From assembly GCF_034424545.1 (NCBI RefSeq), contig NZ_CP139971.1, positions 930,001 through 994,000 on the forward strand: a stretch of 64,000 nucleotides of DNA. The letters are read 5' to 3'. The first letter of the stretch is position 1, and every line of letters begins with the position of its first letter. The translations under genes and the position numbers were made by a program. A model generated the notes under the pieces. The model was not told the DNA's origin, ran no database searches, and saw nothing but the letters and a program-made list of their open reading frames with translations. Shown here piece after piece: positions 38,627 through 47,343 of the stretch. The stretch is from Trinickia caryophylli. Its GTDB lineage: Bacteria; Pseudomonadota; Gammaproteobacteria; Burkholderiales; Burkholderiaceae.

Positions 38627-39277
38627 TCACCCTACCGTCAGCTGGTCGACTACGCCGCGCACGCCGCGCGTCGCCCAGGCTACGCCCTCGGCCGCGCGCT
38701 TCTCGGCAAGCGACCCCACTGTGCCGCGCAACGTCACCACGCCCTCGCGCACTTCCACGTCGAGCCGCTTCGCATCGGCATGCGCCCGCCGCTTCAGCGC
38801 CGCGAGTATCTTCGTGGCGATGTCCGCGGGGTCGGCATCCGCGCGCACGGAGATCAGGTTGACGACGCCGACCACGCCTCTCACGCGGGCGGTAGCGAGT
38901 TCGGCCGCACGGCGCTGGTGGCCCCAGCCGAGCGTACCCGTCAGCGTGATGCATCCGCGTTCGACCGCAACCGTTATGGCACCGCGCGGCAGCCCTTCCG
39001 TGGCCTCCAGCACGGCCCGCACCGCTTGAGCGACAGTTTCGTCGTCCTGGACTTCCGCCGCAGGGCGAGCCACCGCTACTTCGACGACGAAAGCGCGTAC
39101 GCCGGCCACGCGCTGTACCGCCTTTTCCAGCGCCACCTTCTGCGCGAAGCTGGGCACATGCCCCTCGAGCTTGACGATGCCGTCGGTCACAGCCACGGAC
39201 ACGGCGGAAGCGTCGAAGGTCGGATCCCATTCGAGTTCGTCGCACACTTCCTGTTTCAACACGTCATCGGTCTTCAT
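38627..39277 (-). CDS. Triple BON-domain protein
   Basis: A 216-residue protein made of three successive BON domains, each with the IVKLEGHVPS / CITLTGTLGW / VVTLRGTVGS core at intervals of about 75 residues. It starts MKTDDVLKQEVCDELEWDP, with AGGAG 8 bp upstream. No signal peptide is seen. It is a paralogue of the protein at 44 kb. BON modules bind membranes or peptidoglycan-associated surfaces. It diverges from the LOG-family gene across a shared FNR box. Confidence 0.9.
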   Translation of the reverse strand: MKTDDVLKQEVCDELEWDPTFDASAVSVAVTDGIVKLEGHVPSFAQKVALEKAVQRVAGVRAFVVEVAVARPAAEVQDDETVAQAVRAVLEATEGLPRGAITVAVERGCITLTGTLGWGHQRRAAELATARVRGVVGVVNLISVRADADPADIATKILAALKRRAHADAKRLDVEVREGVVTLRGTVGSLAEKRAAEGVAWATRGVRGVVDQLTVG

Positions 39278-39368
39278 CGTTCGCACTCCTCATTCGCGAT
39301 CGTCCGGCCGCGCTCGGCCATCGAGCGGCACGGGCCTCGACAGCATCGCGCGCTTCCGTGCCGGGGCC

Positions 39369-39382
39369 TTGACGCCGATCAA
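39369..39382. promoter_or_regulatory. FNR/ANR-type box shared by divergent BON and LOG genes
   Basis: TTGAC-GCCG-ATCAA fits the consensus. It lies 91 bp before the triple-BON gene and 54 bp before the LOG-family gene, so it could serve both. Confidence 0.6.
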
Positions 39383-39436
39383 GCCCGGCGCGGGAAACGG
39401 GTCCACGATGGATTCAATGCAACCGGCACGACGACC

Positions 39437-40384
39437 ATGACCCACCCAGACCCGGCTCGGAACCTGTCCGGCACCGATGCGCCGTGCGACGATCAGCAGA
39501 CCGAACGCGTGCGCCGGCTCGTCGAGAGCCCGAGCTACCGGCGCGCGGACGAAGATCTCGAGTTCCTGCAGCAGCCCGAGATGTGCGGCGTGCGGCTGCA
39601 ACTCGATTACTGGAAGACCGAGCAGATCCTCCAGGCGCACCGGATCGAGCATACAGTCGTCGTCTACGGCAGCACGCGGCTCATCGAACCCGACGCCGCA
39701 CAGCGCCGCCTGGCCGCGGCGCGCGAGGTGCATGATGCAGCGCCGCAAGATGCCCGCGCAAAGCGAGCATTACGCACGGCCGAGCGGCTGGCGGCCTCGA
39801 GCGGGTACTACGACGTCGCGCGGGAGTTCGGCGAGAAGATCGGCCGGCTTGCCGCGCACAGCGCGTTCGCACGCATGGCGATCATCACGGGCGGCGGCCC
39901 CGGCATCATGGAAGCAGCCAACCGCGGCGCATTCGAATCGCGTGCGCCGAGCATCGGCCTGAACATCGCACTGCCGCGCGAGCAGCATCCGAATGCCTAT
40001 ATCAGCCCGGATCTTTGCTTCCAATTCCACTATTTCGCCATTCGCAAGCTTCATTTGCTCGAACGCGCGAAAGCCGCTGTCTTCTTTCCGGGCGGCTACG
40101 GCACCTGCGACGAACTGTTCGAAGTGCTGACACTGCTCCAAACGGGCAAGATCGAGCCGCTGCCCGTCGTGCTGGTCGGCCAGGCGTTCTGGCGCCGCGC
40201 ATTCGACGTCGACTTCCTCGTCGAGGAAGGGATGATTTCCGAGCAGGACGTGAAGCTGTTCACGTTCGCCGAGACAGCCGAGGAGATTTGCGCGCGCATT
40301 GTGGATTGGTACGTGCGCGCCCGGTCACAGGAAAACGAGAAGGAGGAAAACCCTTGCCCTGAATGCGATGCCGACCAGGTGTAA
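39437..40384 (+). CDS. LOG-family / TIGR00730-like Rossmann-fold protein
   Basis: A 315-residue protein of the lysine-decarboxylase-like/LOG family (cytokinin riboside 5'-monophosphate phosphoribohydrolase fold). The nucleotide-binding motifs are TGGGPGIMEAANRGA and FFPGGYGTCDELFE, both intact. An N-terminal extension of about 90 residues is longer than in the small LOG enzymes. It may cleave nucleoside 5'-monophosphates; the substrate is unproven. An FNR-type box lies 54 bp upstream. Confidence 0.85.
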   Translation: MTHPDPARNLSGTDAPCDDQQTERVRRLVESPSYRRADEDLEFLQQPEMCGVRLQLDYWKTEQILQAHRIEHTVVVYGSTRLIEPDAAQRRLAAAREVHDAAPQDARAKRALRTAERLAASSGYYDVAREFGEKIGRLAAHSAFARMAIITGGGPGIMEAANRGAFESRAPSIGLNIALPREQHPNAYISPDLCFQFHYFAIRKLHLLERAKAAVFFPGGYGTCDELFEVLTLLQTGKIEPLPVVLVGQAFWRRAFDVDFLVEEGMISEQDVKLFTFAETAEEICARIVDWYVRARSQENEKEENPCPECDADQV

Positions 40385-40607
40385 ACGCATGCGGCGGCTC
40401 GTCGTCCGCTTCGCGCCATCACCCCGTGTAGGCAAACGCCGACAACGACGATCGATCCCCTACGCAAGCTTCAGCGCGGCCTGATTTGCATCGCGGTTCG
40501 CCGGAACGATACTGGTTCCAAGGAAATGCGAATCGGCCCGAGTGCCGAAAACGCCGAAAACGCCGGACCGCCGGACACGCAAAGAACACGCAACGGGAGC
40601 AGTCGCC

Positions 40608-40808
40608 ATGTCGGACTACGCAACAAAAGACGCACACGATAGCGAAGTCGATGAAATTCTCGAACTCGCACGCCAGGCCGGCCTGCTCATCACCCTCGAT
40701 GGGCAAATCGGACGCCAGAAGTACCAAAGCGTTGCGGGCTCCGTGAACGCATTACTGCGTTTCGTCGAAGCGCTTCGTGCCGATATCGCCGACCAAGAGA
40801 CGGCGTAA
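40608..40808 (+). CDS. Small conserved hypothetical protein
   Basis: A 66-residue acidic protein, mostly helical (DEILELARQAGLLITLDGQIG, then ALLRFVEALRADIAD). GGGAG lies 8 bp upstream, and the metallo-beta-lactamase gene follows after 22 bp, so it is probably co-transcribed. No family is recognised. The segment LITLDGQIGRQKYQSVAGSV might bind a partner; function unknown. Confidence 0.7.
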   Translation: MSDYATKDAHDSEVDEILELARQAGLLITLDGQIGRQKYQSVAGSVNALLRFVEALRADIADQETA

Positions 40809-40830
40809 CGCACACCGTTGGAGGTGCCGA

Positions 40831-42237
40831 ATGAGGCTGACGTTTCTCGGAGCCACCGAAACCGTCACCGGCTCGAAGTACCTGCTGGAAGACGCGGGCC
40901 TTCGCATTCTGATCGACTGCGGCCTGTTCCAGGGAACGAAGAATCTGCGGCTGCGCAATTGGGCGCAGCCGCCTGTCGATCCCCGAACGATCGACGCGGT
41001 GATCCTGACCCACGCCCATATCGACCATTCCGGGTATCTGCCGCTGATGGCGCGCCTGGGCTTTCGCGGCCCCATCTATGCAACGCCCGGCACCTGCGAT
41101 CTATGCGAGGTATTGCTGCGCGATGCTGCCAAGCTGCAGGAGGAAGAGGCCGAGTATGCGAACCGCCATGGATTCTCGAAGCATCACCCCGCTCTGCCGC
41201 TTTACACCGCCGACGACGCCGAGCGCGCACTGAAGCTTTTCGTACCCCGCGCTTTCGATGCGCCCATGATGCTCGGCGAGCATGCGGGGTTCCGCCTCAT
41301 GCCGGCCGGCCATATCCTCGGCGCCGCCACCGTCGAGCTGCACGTAGCCGGCAAGACGATCGTATTTTCGGGCGACCTCGGCCGCGCTCACGATCCGCTC
41401 ATGCGCGAGCCCGCACGTCTTGCGCATGCCGATTACCTCGTCGTCGAATCGACCTATGGCGACCGCCTGCATCCCGATATCGATCCGTTGACCGTGCTCG
41501 AGTCCATCTTCGCCAAAACCTTCAGACATTCCGGCGTCGTCGTGATTCCGAGCTTCGCCGTCGGCCGTGCGCAAACGATCCTGCACGATATCGCCCTGCT
41601 CAAGGGCACGGGCCGCATGGCAAACGTTCCGGTTTATCTGGACAGCCCGATGGCCGTCAGCGTCACCGAGCTTTACCACCGCCACATGCGCGAGCATCGG
41701 CTCACGGCATCTGAGCTCGAGGCGATGAACAAGGCCGCGATCATGGTGCGCACCGTGGATCAGTCCCGGGAGGTCACGGCCCGGCGCGGCCCGATGGTCG
41801 TCATTGCCGGCAGCGGCATGGCCACGGGCGGGCGCGTGCTGCATCATCTGAAGGCGTTCGCGCCGGACGCGCGCAACACCATCGCGCTCGTGGGCTACCA
41901 GGCTGCCGGTACGCGCGGCGCCGCGCTCGAAGCGCACGCGACCTCGGTCAAGATCCATGGCGAGTACGTACCCGTGCGGGCGGCGATCGAGTCGGTGCCG
42001 GCTCTCTCGGCGCATGCCGACTACAACGAAGTTCTTTCCTGGCTGAGCGGTTTCGAAGCCGCGCCGCGGCGCACGTTCGTCACGCACGGCGAGCCCGCCG
42101 CCGCGGACGCGCTGCGCCGCCGCATTGCCGAAACGCTGCATTGGCCATGCGAAGTGCCGACCTACCTCGAATCGGTCGATCTCGGCCATGAGGCCGATTC
42201 GGGCGGCGCGGCACCGCCGGCTGCCACCGCAGCCTAA
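40831..42237 (+). CDS. Metallo-beta-lactamase-fold RNA exonuclease (beta-CASP family)
   Basis: A 468-residue MBL/beta-CASP protein related to CPSF-73 and bacterial RNase-like YSH1 proteins. Zinc-binding motifs are HAHIDHSG (residues about 56-63), the His in PAGHILGAATVE, the Asp in FSGDLG and the final His in LSAHADYNE. The beta-CASP insertion and RMMK-like segment are present (GSGMATGGRVLHHL). It is probably an RNA-processing nuclease. GAGGTG precedes the ATG. The stop codon is directly followed by a 9-bp tandem repeat. Confidence 0.9.
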   Translation: MRLTFLGATETVTGSKYLLEDAGLRILIDCGLFQGTKNLRLRNWAQPPVDPRTIDAVILTHAHIDHSGYLPLMARLGFRGPIYATPGTCDLCEVLLRDAAKLQEEEAEYANRHGFSKHHPALPLYTADDAERALKLFVPRAFDAPMMLGEHAGFRLMPAGHILGAATVELHVAGKTIVFSGDLGRAHDPLMREPARLAHADYLVVESTYGDRLHPDIDPLTVLESIFAKTFRHSGVVVIPSFAVGRAQTILHDIALLKGTGRMANVPVYLDSPMAVSVTELYHRHMREHRLTASELEAMNKAAIMVRTVDQSREVTARRGPMVVIAGSGMATGGRVLHHLKAFAPDARNTIALVGYQAAGTRGAALEAHATSVKIHGEYVPVRAAIESVPALSAHADYNEVLSWLSGFEAAPRRTFVTHGEPAAADALRRRIAETLHWPCEVPTYLESVDLGHEADSGGAAPPAATAA

Positions 42238-42240
42238 CGC

Positions 42241-42294
42241 CGCCTCCACCGCCTCCACCGCCTCCACCGCCTCCACCGCCTCTACCGCCTCTAC
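42241..42294. repeat. Six-copy 9-bp tandem repeat (CGCCTCCAC/CGCCTCTAC)
   Basis: Four copies of CGCCTCCAC are followed by two of CGCCTCTAC, starting three bases after the metallo-beta-lactamase stop codon. The block is polypyrimidine-biased. It lies in the 216-bp gap before the PS-decarboxylase-like gene, which otherwise shows only the ribosome site of that gene. Confidence 0.9.
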
Positions 42295-42453
42295 CGCTTT
42301 CCTGTCGCGCCGGGCAAGCAATTTGCTGCACGCAGGCGGGAGTGGAGGCAACGACCGCCGACGGTGCAGGCTTCGCTGCATCGACATTCGTCGCCGGCCC
42401 CACGCAGGGCGCCTCCGCTCCGATTCCCAACCGGCTCAATACGGAGAAATCAG

Positions 42454-43710
42454 ATGGCGGAACGATCGAGCGGAGCGATCGAGGCCCGGCGCAGGCTGGG
42501 CGAGTGGTTGCCGAGCAGCGAAGACACCCTGGCCGAATTCAGGGAGAGCCTCGCGGCGCGCGCCCGCGAACGGGCGGCAAAGGCACAGCCCGCTTCCGTG
42601 GTGCGCGCGTTCTCGGCATTGGTCCACGACGATCCGGTGCTGCGGATGAATCTCACGCGTGCCATCGACGAAGCCCTCGAAGCGGGCTATCGGCTCGGCT
42701 ACGCGTCGATAGACGAACTGATGATCGTGCTCGACTACATTCTGACCTATGCGCCGCCCTACAGCGAAAAGAGCCTCATTCACTGTCCGATCAACGCATT
42801 GCTGGACTGGCCGATGTGCATGCCCTCCGGTTACGCGGTATTCCGCGATCCCGCGTTCAACGCCCAGCTCAAGCGCGTACTGAATGTCTGGTGCGGATTC
42901 CTGAGCGGCCCGCACTCGCGGATGCATCTGCACGACGCCTCGCCCGAGGGATGGTTCTCCGAACAAGCCGTCAGGAAAATCGGCATGCCGCAATTCGTCT
43001 GCAGTCCTGAGGAACGCTACTGGGGCTTCGCCTCGTGGAACGCCTTCTTCACGCGACAATTCAAGGCAGGGGCACGGCCCGTGGCGGCGCCGGGCGACAA
43101 CCGCGTCATCGTCAGCGCCTGCGAGGCGGCGCCCTACAACATCTCCTACGGCGCACGGCAGCACGACCGCTTCTGGCTTAAATCGCAGCCCTATTCGCTG
43201 CAGGAGATCTTTACGGCCGATCAGCGGCAGCTGGCTGAGCGGTTTGCCGGCGGCACGGTCTATCAGGCCTACCTGAGCGGACACAACTATCACCGCTGGC
43301 ACGCTCCCGTCGGCGGCACGATCACGAAGGCGTATCTCGTCGACGGCAGCTATTACTCGGATCTCGAAGCCGAAGGCGTCGACCCGAGCGGGCTCAACGA
43401 TTCGCAGGGCTATATCACGGCCGTCGCGGCGCGCGCCATCATCGTCATCGACTGCGATGATCCGGCCATCGGCGAAGTCGGCTGTGTGTTCGTCGGCATG
43501 GCGGAAGTATCGTCGTGCGTCGTGGAGGCGCTGCCGGGCCAGCACGTCGAAAAGGGCGACGAAATCGGCTTCTTCCAGTACGGCGGTTCGACTTACTGCC
43601 TGGTCTTCCGGCCGGATGTCATCGATCGGTTCGTGGTGGAGCCGCCGTACGGCCACGAGGCGAAACCCGTGCACCTCAACGCCGCGCTGGCGCAGGCCCG
43701 CACGCGCTGA
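42454..43710 (+). CDS. Phosphatidylserine decarboxylase-like protein
   Basis: A 418-residue protein with the N-terminal PSDC-associated domain (about 40-180) and a C-terminal pyruvoyl-dependent decarboxylase fold. The SGHNYHRWHAPVGG and FFQYGGSTYCLVF segments match PS decarboxylases. GGST stands where the classic enzyme has LGST, the self-cleavage site that makes the pyruvoyl group, so processing at the Ser is likely. Such long relatives include amino-acid decarboxylases, so the substrate may not be phosphatidylserine. No membrane anchor is seen. GGAG precedes the ATG by 8 bp. Confidence 0.85.
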   Translation: MAERSSGAIEARRRLGEWLPSSEDTLAEFRESLAARARERAAKAQPASVVRAFSALVHDDPVLRMNLTRAIDEALEAGYRLGYASIDELMIVLDYILTYAPPYSEKSLIHCPINALLDWPMCMPSGYAVFRDPAFNAQLKRVLNVWCGFLSGPHSRMHLHDASPEGWFSEQAVRKIGMPQFVCSPEERYWGFASWNAFFTRQFKAGARPVAAPGDNRVIVSACEAAPYNISYGARQHDRFWLKSQPYSLQEIFTADQRQLAERFAGGTVYQAYLSGHNYHRWHAPVGGTITKAYLVDGSYYSDLEAEGVDPSGLNDSQGYITAVAARAIIVIDCDDPAIGEVGCVFVGMAEVSSCVVEALPGQHVEKGDEIGFFQYGGSTYCLVFRPDVIDRFVVEPPYGHEAKPVHLNAALAQARTR

Positions 43711-43726
43711 AGCCGCGGCGGGCACC

Positions 43727-43963
43727 TCACATGCTGAAGGTCTTCGACAATTTCTGCTCGATCCAGAGCATGCCTTCGCGCAACCCGTCGAGCACCGCCT
43801 CGCGTTCGCTGCAAAACGTTTTGAAATGCTTGAACTCGTGCGCGAAGCTGCCGCCGGCGCCGTCATGCGAAACGCGGATCGTGCAGGCGAAGCCGCCCGG
43901 GACCGGCGAGGTATCGGCCGATACGGTCCAATGGCGTTCGACGACGGTGCCGGACAGCGTCAT
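43727..43963 (-). CDS. Small conserved hypothetical protein
   Basis: A 78-residue protein, MTLSGTVVERHWTVSAD..., with a mixed beta-rich N-terminal half and a helical C-terminus (REAVLDGLREGMLWIEQKL). AGGAG lies 6 bp before the ATG. It lies downstream of the triple-BON gene on the same strand, 61 bp away, and converges with the PS-decarboxylase-like gene. No family is recognised. Confidence 0.65.
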   Translation of the reverse strand: MTLSGTVVERHWTVSADTSPVPGGFACTIRVSHDGAGGSFAHEFKHFKTFCSEREAVLDGLREGMLWIEQKLSKTFSM

Positions 43964-44024
43964 GGCTGGCTCCTTTTTGCTTCGGCGCGCTCGCGGCGAC
44001 CGTAACGACAGCGCACGCGGGCAA

Positions 44025-44675
44025 CTACTGTATTTCGAGGTCGTCGACAACCGCGCGCACGCCCGGTGCCGACCACGCCGCGCCTCGCACGGCCAGGCGT
44101 TCGGCGAGCGAATCGACATGGCCCTTGAGCGTGACGGTGCCATCGTGCACGTCCACGCGAATATGCTTGGCCTCGCGCTCGGCATGACGCTGCAGCGCGC
44201 GGTTGATCTTGTCGCCGATGTCGTGCGCGACCTTGCCGCCCTGGACGTCGATGAGGTTCGACACGCCGGTAACGCCCCGCATGTGACTCACAGTGCGCAC
44301 GGCAAGATGCGCGAGATGCCCGCTTGGTACTTCGCCGCGCAGCGTCACCCAGCCTTTTTCGACCTGCACCTTCACGGCGTCCTCGGTAAGGCCGGCGGTC
44401 CAGCGCAGCATCGAGCGTACGGCGTTCGCCGTATCTTCGTCCGTGCGTTTGTCCGCACTCGGCAAACGCACGTCGAGCTCGATCACGACGGCCTTCACGC
44501 CCGCCACGCGCTGCGCGGCCTTCTCGGCTGCGAGCTTCTCTGCATAGCTCGACGGATGTCCCGATAGCGTCACGACACGGTCTTTCACCTCCACGCCGAT
44601 ATCGGCGACATTGACCGCGGGATCGTAGTCCAGTTCCTCTTCCACTTCCTGCTTCAACTGTCTGTCCGTCTTCAT
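44025..44675 (-). CDS. Triple BON-domain protein
   Basis: A 216-residue protein with three BON domains (RVVTLSGHPSS, WVTLRGEVPSG, TVTLKGHVDSL). It has the same length and layout as the protein at 38.6 kb and nearly the same opening (MKTDRQLKQEVEEELDYDP). AAGGAG precedes the ATG. No signal peptide is seen. An FNR-like box lies 73 bp upstream, shared with the divergent rhomboid gene. Confidence 0.9.
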   Translation of the reverse strand: MKTDRQLKQEVEEELDYDPAVNVADIGVEVKDRVVTLSGHPSSYAEKLAAEKAAQRVAGVKAVVIELDVRLPSADKRTDEDTANAVRSMLRWTAGLTEDAVKVQVEKGWVTLRGEVPSGHLAHLAVRTVSHMRGVTGVSNLIDVQGGKVAHDIGDKINRALQRHAEREAKHIRVDVHDGTVTLKGHVDSLAERLAVRGAAWSAPGVRAVVDDLEIQ

Positions 44676-44748
44676 TGCGCTCTCCTTGACATAGCCGTCG
44701 TCGCGGCATCCCATGGGAGCGATACTGCCGCCGCCTGTGGCGCGCCTT

Positions 44749-44762
44749 CTGATTTGCGTCAA
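44749..44762. promoter_or_regulatory. FNR/ANR-type box shared by divergent BON and rhomboid genes
   Basis: CTGAT-TTGC-GTCAA differs from the consensus at the first base only. It is centred between the two start codons, 73 and 75 bp from them. Confidence 0.5.
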
Positions 44763-44837
44763 ACTCCGGCGCTTTGGCCGCGGCTATCGTCGAATAAGCC
44801 CCTGAACAGGCTCGATGCCCCGAGCGGGCAGCTCGCC

Positions 44838-45437
44838 ATGACGCTGATACTCATCACACTCAATATCGCGGCCTTTCTCCTCGAAACCGCCGACGCCGCC
44901 GCGCTGATCGACATCTTCGCGCTCTGGCCGCCCGCATCGGCCAGCTTGCCGGGTACGCCTGCCTTCCACGTCTGGCAGCTCGGCACCTACTCGTTCCTGC
45001 ACGCGGGGCTGACGCATCTCTTCTTCAACATGTTCGGGCTGTACATGTTCGGCCGCGATGTGGAGGCGGTGCTCGGACGCGCGCGTCTGGCGATCGTATA
45101 CGTGGCGAGCGTCGCGACGGGCGGACTCGCGCAATTGGCCGTGCTGCTCGCCTCGCCGCCCGCCAGCTACCCGACGATCGGCGCATCGGCCGGCGTTTTC
45201 GGTCTGCTGCTCTGCTACGCGGTGCTGTTTCCGCGCCGCCGTGTCGTGCTGCTGTTTCCGCCTGTCCCGATGCCGGCGTGGCTCTTCGCTATCGTCTATG
45301 CCGCCGTCGAACTCGGGCTCGGCGTCACCGGCACCCAGGCCGGCGTGGCGCACTTCGCCCATCTGGGCGGCATGCTCGGCGCGATCGTGTGTCTGATGCT
45401 CTGGTGGCGGCGCGCGAGCCTGCACCGCTTCGATTGA
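44838..45437 (+). CDS. Rhomboid-family intramembrane protease
   Basis: A 199-residue membrane protein with about six helices. The catalytic Ser motif is TIGASAGVFGLL and the His lies in FAHLGGMLGAI near the C-terminus. HAGLTHLFFNMFGLYMFG matches the conserved loop and second helix region. It should cleave membrane-spanning substrates. The ATG is used; an in-frame TTG 28 codons upstream is possible but would overlap the FNR box. Confidence 0.87.
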   Translation: MTLILITLNIAAFLLETADAAALIDIFALWPPASASLPGTPAFHVWQLGTYSFLHAGLTHLFFNMFGLYMFGRDVEAVLGRARLAIVYVASVATGGLAQLAVLLASPPASYPTIGASAGVFGLLLCYAVLFPRRRVVLLFPPVPMPAWLFAIVYAAVELGLGVTGTQAGVAHFAHLGGMLGAIVCLMLWWRRASLHRFD

Positions 45438-45447
45438 CCTGCGTCAA
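45434..45447. promoter_or_regulatory. FNR/ANR-type box (tandem USP operon)
   Basis: TTGAC-CTGC-GTCAA has perfect arms. It lies 75 bp before the first two-domain universal stress gene and overlaps the rhomboid stop codon. Confidence 0.65.
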
Positions 45448-45522
45448 CGCAGGCCCCGAGTGCGGGCCTAGACTCGAAGCAACGTTGAGTTGTCCTCACG
45501 AATTTTCGTTGGAGCGAAGGCG

Positions 45523-46362
45523 ATGAGCTATACGAGCATCCTCGTTCACCTCGATACGAGCGAAGCCGCCGAGCGGCGCCTGGAATTCGCGTTCAAGGTC
45601 GCGCACCAGTTCGATGCCGGCTTGCGCGCGCTGCTCACGCTCGTTCGGCCGGAAAGCGGCTCGTTCTACGTCATGGCAGGCGCCGCCGACTATCTGATGC
45701 GCCAGGACCGCCGCAACGCCGAGCGCGCCGAGTCCCTGGAACGTCACCTCAAGACCGAGGCGTCCCATACGAAGGTGAAGGCCGAGTGGGAGGTCACGCG
45801 CGACGACCCGAACGCGGCGGTACCGGCGGCCGCGCGGCTCGCCGATCTCGTGATCGCCGGGCAGCCCGATCTCGACGATCCCGAATCGCTCGTCGCCGAT
45901 CAATTTGCCGCCAACCTCGTGCTGCAGGCGGGCCGGCCGGTGCTCTTCATGCCCTACGCGGGGGTATGCGCCACGGTCGGCACACGCGTGCTCGTGGCCT
46001 GGGACGGCAGCCGCGAGGCCGCACGCGCCATTGGCGATGCGATGCCGTTCATTTGCCGCGCGAAACAGACCACGGTGGTCGCGATCGACGCGCTCGAAGA
46101 CGAGCCGCCCGAGAGCCGCCTGCCCGGCGCCGACATCGCCGCGGCCATCGCGCGCCATGGCGCACAGGTGGGTACCGTCGAAATCGAGGGCGTGCACAGC
46201 GCCGCAATCGGCGACGCTCTGCTGTCGCGCGCCGCCGATCTCGGTGCCGATCTCATCGTCATGGGCGGATACGCCCATTCGCGCTGGCGCGAGATCGCGC
46301 TTGGCGGCGCGACGCAGACGATGCTGCGCACGATGACCCTCCCCGTTCTCATGTCGCATTGA
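45523..46362 (+). CDS. Universal stress protein, two tandem Usp domains
   Basis: A 279-residue protein with two UspA-like halves. The first (MSYTSILVHLDTSEAAERR) has a degenerate nucleotide site; the second ends with MGGYAHSRWREIALGGATQTML, close to the ATP signature G-x2-G-x9-G-S/T. GGAGCG precedes the ATG. It is followed after 49 bp by a second two-domain USP gene, forming an operon that ends in a strong terminator. Confidence 0.92.
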   Translation: MSYTSILVHLDTSEAAERRLEFAFKVAHQFDAGLRALLTLVRPESGSFYVMAGAADYLMRQDRRNAERAESLERHLKTEASHTKVKAEWEVTRDDPNAAVPAAARLADLVIAGQPDLDDPESLVADQFAANLVLQAGRPVLFMPYAGVCATVGTRVLVAWDGSREAARAIGDAMPFICRAKQTTVVAIDALEDEPPESRLPGADIAAAIARHGAQVGTVEIEGVHSAAIGDALLSRAADLGADLIVMGGYAHSRWREIALGGATQTMLRTMTLPVLMSH

Positions 46363-46411
46363 AAGCGATCGGCACATCCGTCTTTTGCCGACGCGCAAGG
46401 AGCACGAGACC

Positions 46412-47236
46412 ATGACGTACAAGACGATCCTCGTTCACGTGGACGACAGCGCCCGCAGCCCCGAGCGCGTGGCGCTCGCCACCGATCTCGCCCGCCGTTA
46501 CGACGCGCATCTCGTCGGGCTTTATGTGGTCTGTCAGGATGTACTCCGGCCGTTGCTCACGGGCGAGGAGAGCCTGAACCTCGGCGCCAACGAGGCGCGG
46601 CATGCCGAACGGCTGCGCGAAGCGCAAGACCGCTTCACCGCGGCCGGCGAGCAGGCGGGATGCAAATGGGAATGGCGCGCACCCGCCGGCCCGCCAGCCG
46701 ATGCCGCGATCCTTCACGCGCGTCACGCGGACCTCGTCGTGCTCGGCCAGGAAGATCCGGACGATCCGGCCACCCACGTAGCCGGCCATTTCGTCGAAGA
46801 CGTCGCGATGTGCGCGGGCCGGCCCGTCGTGGTCGTACCGTATGCTGGCCCGGTGGCGACGTTCGGCGAGAACGTCATCGTGGCCTGGGACGGCGGCCGC
46901 GAAGCAGCCCGCGCGCTTGCCGATGCCCTGCCGATTCTCGAACGCGCGCGCTTCGTGACCGTGGCCACCGTGGAGAAGCGCGAGCGCGAGGCGCCGGCCG
47001 GCTTCGACGTGGCGAGATACCTGGAGCGCCATCGCATCCGCGCGGGCTTCGTCACGATCCCGCGCGATTCGGGAAGCAGCACGGGCGCCACGTTGCTGAA
47101 CCAACTGAGCGATCGCCACGCCGATCTGCTCGTGATGGGCGCCTACGGCCACGCACGCGCGCGCGAGCGGATCCTCGGCGGCGTCACGCGCACCCTGCTC
47201 GAAACGATGACCGTGCCCGTATTCCTATCGCATTAG
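46412..47236 (+). CDS. Universal stress protein, two tandem Usp domains
   Basis: A 274-residue paralogue of the preceding protein (MTYKTILVHVDDSARSPER). The C-terminal half carries MGAYGHARARERILGGVTRTLLETM, the usual ATP-loop position with Gly-Gly-Val in place of Gly-Ser. AAGGAG lies 10 bp before the ATG. The pair probably forms homo- or heterodimers that bind nucleotide under low-oxygen stress. Confidence 0.92.
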   Translation: MTYKTILVHVDDSARSPERVALATDLARRYDAHLVGLYVVCQDVLRPLLTGEESLNLGANEARHAERLREAQDRFTAAGEQAGCKWEWRAPAGPPADAAILHARHADLVVLGQEDPDDPATHVAGHFVEDVAMCAGRPVVVVPYAGPVATFGENVIVAWDGGREAARALADALPILERARFVTVATVEKREREAPAGFDVARYLERHRIRAGFVTIPRDSGSSTGATLLNQLSDRHADLLVMGAYGHARARERILGGVTRTLLETMTVPVFLSH

Positions 47237-47283
47237 CGCCGCACCGACTCCGGACCGCCCAGTTGAAACTTCTGTGCGGTTTT

Positions 47284-47313
47284 CCGCCCGTGCCCGGCAT
47301 GGGCGGCTTTTTT
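47284..47313 (+). terminator. Rho-independent terminator of the USP operon
   Basis: CCGCCC pairs with GGGCGG around an 11-base loop, followed by CTTTTTT. It begins 47 bp past the second USP stop codon and marks the left edge of the accessory insertion. Confidence 0.85.
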
Positions 47314-47343
47314 GGGGTATCCGCATTTCGCGGTTGAAATGGG

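Noticed and set aside
40481..40494. CTGATTTGCATCGC as a ninth FNR box before the small hypothetical gene
   Set aside because: Only the left half and the ATC core fit; the right arm lacks CAA.
42241..42294. Tandem repeat as a CRISPR array
   Set aside because: The units are 9 bp with no spacers and no cas genes nearby.
42101..42387. Minus-strand frame giving repeated Val-Glu-Ala
   Set aside because: It is the reverse reading of the 9-bp tandem repeat and the nuclease gene, with no start signal.
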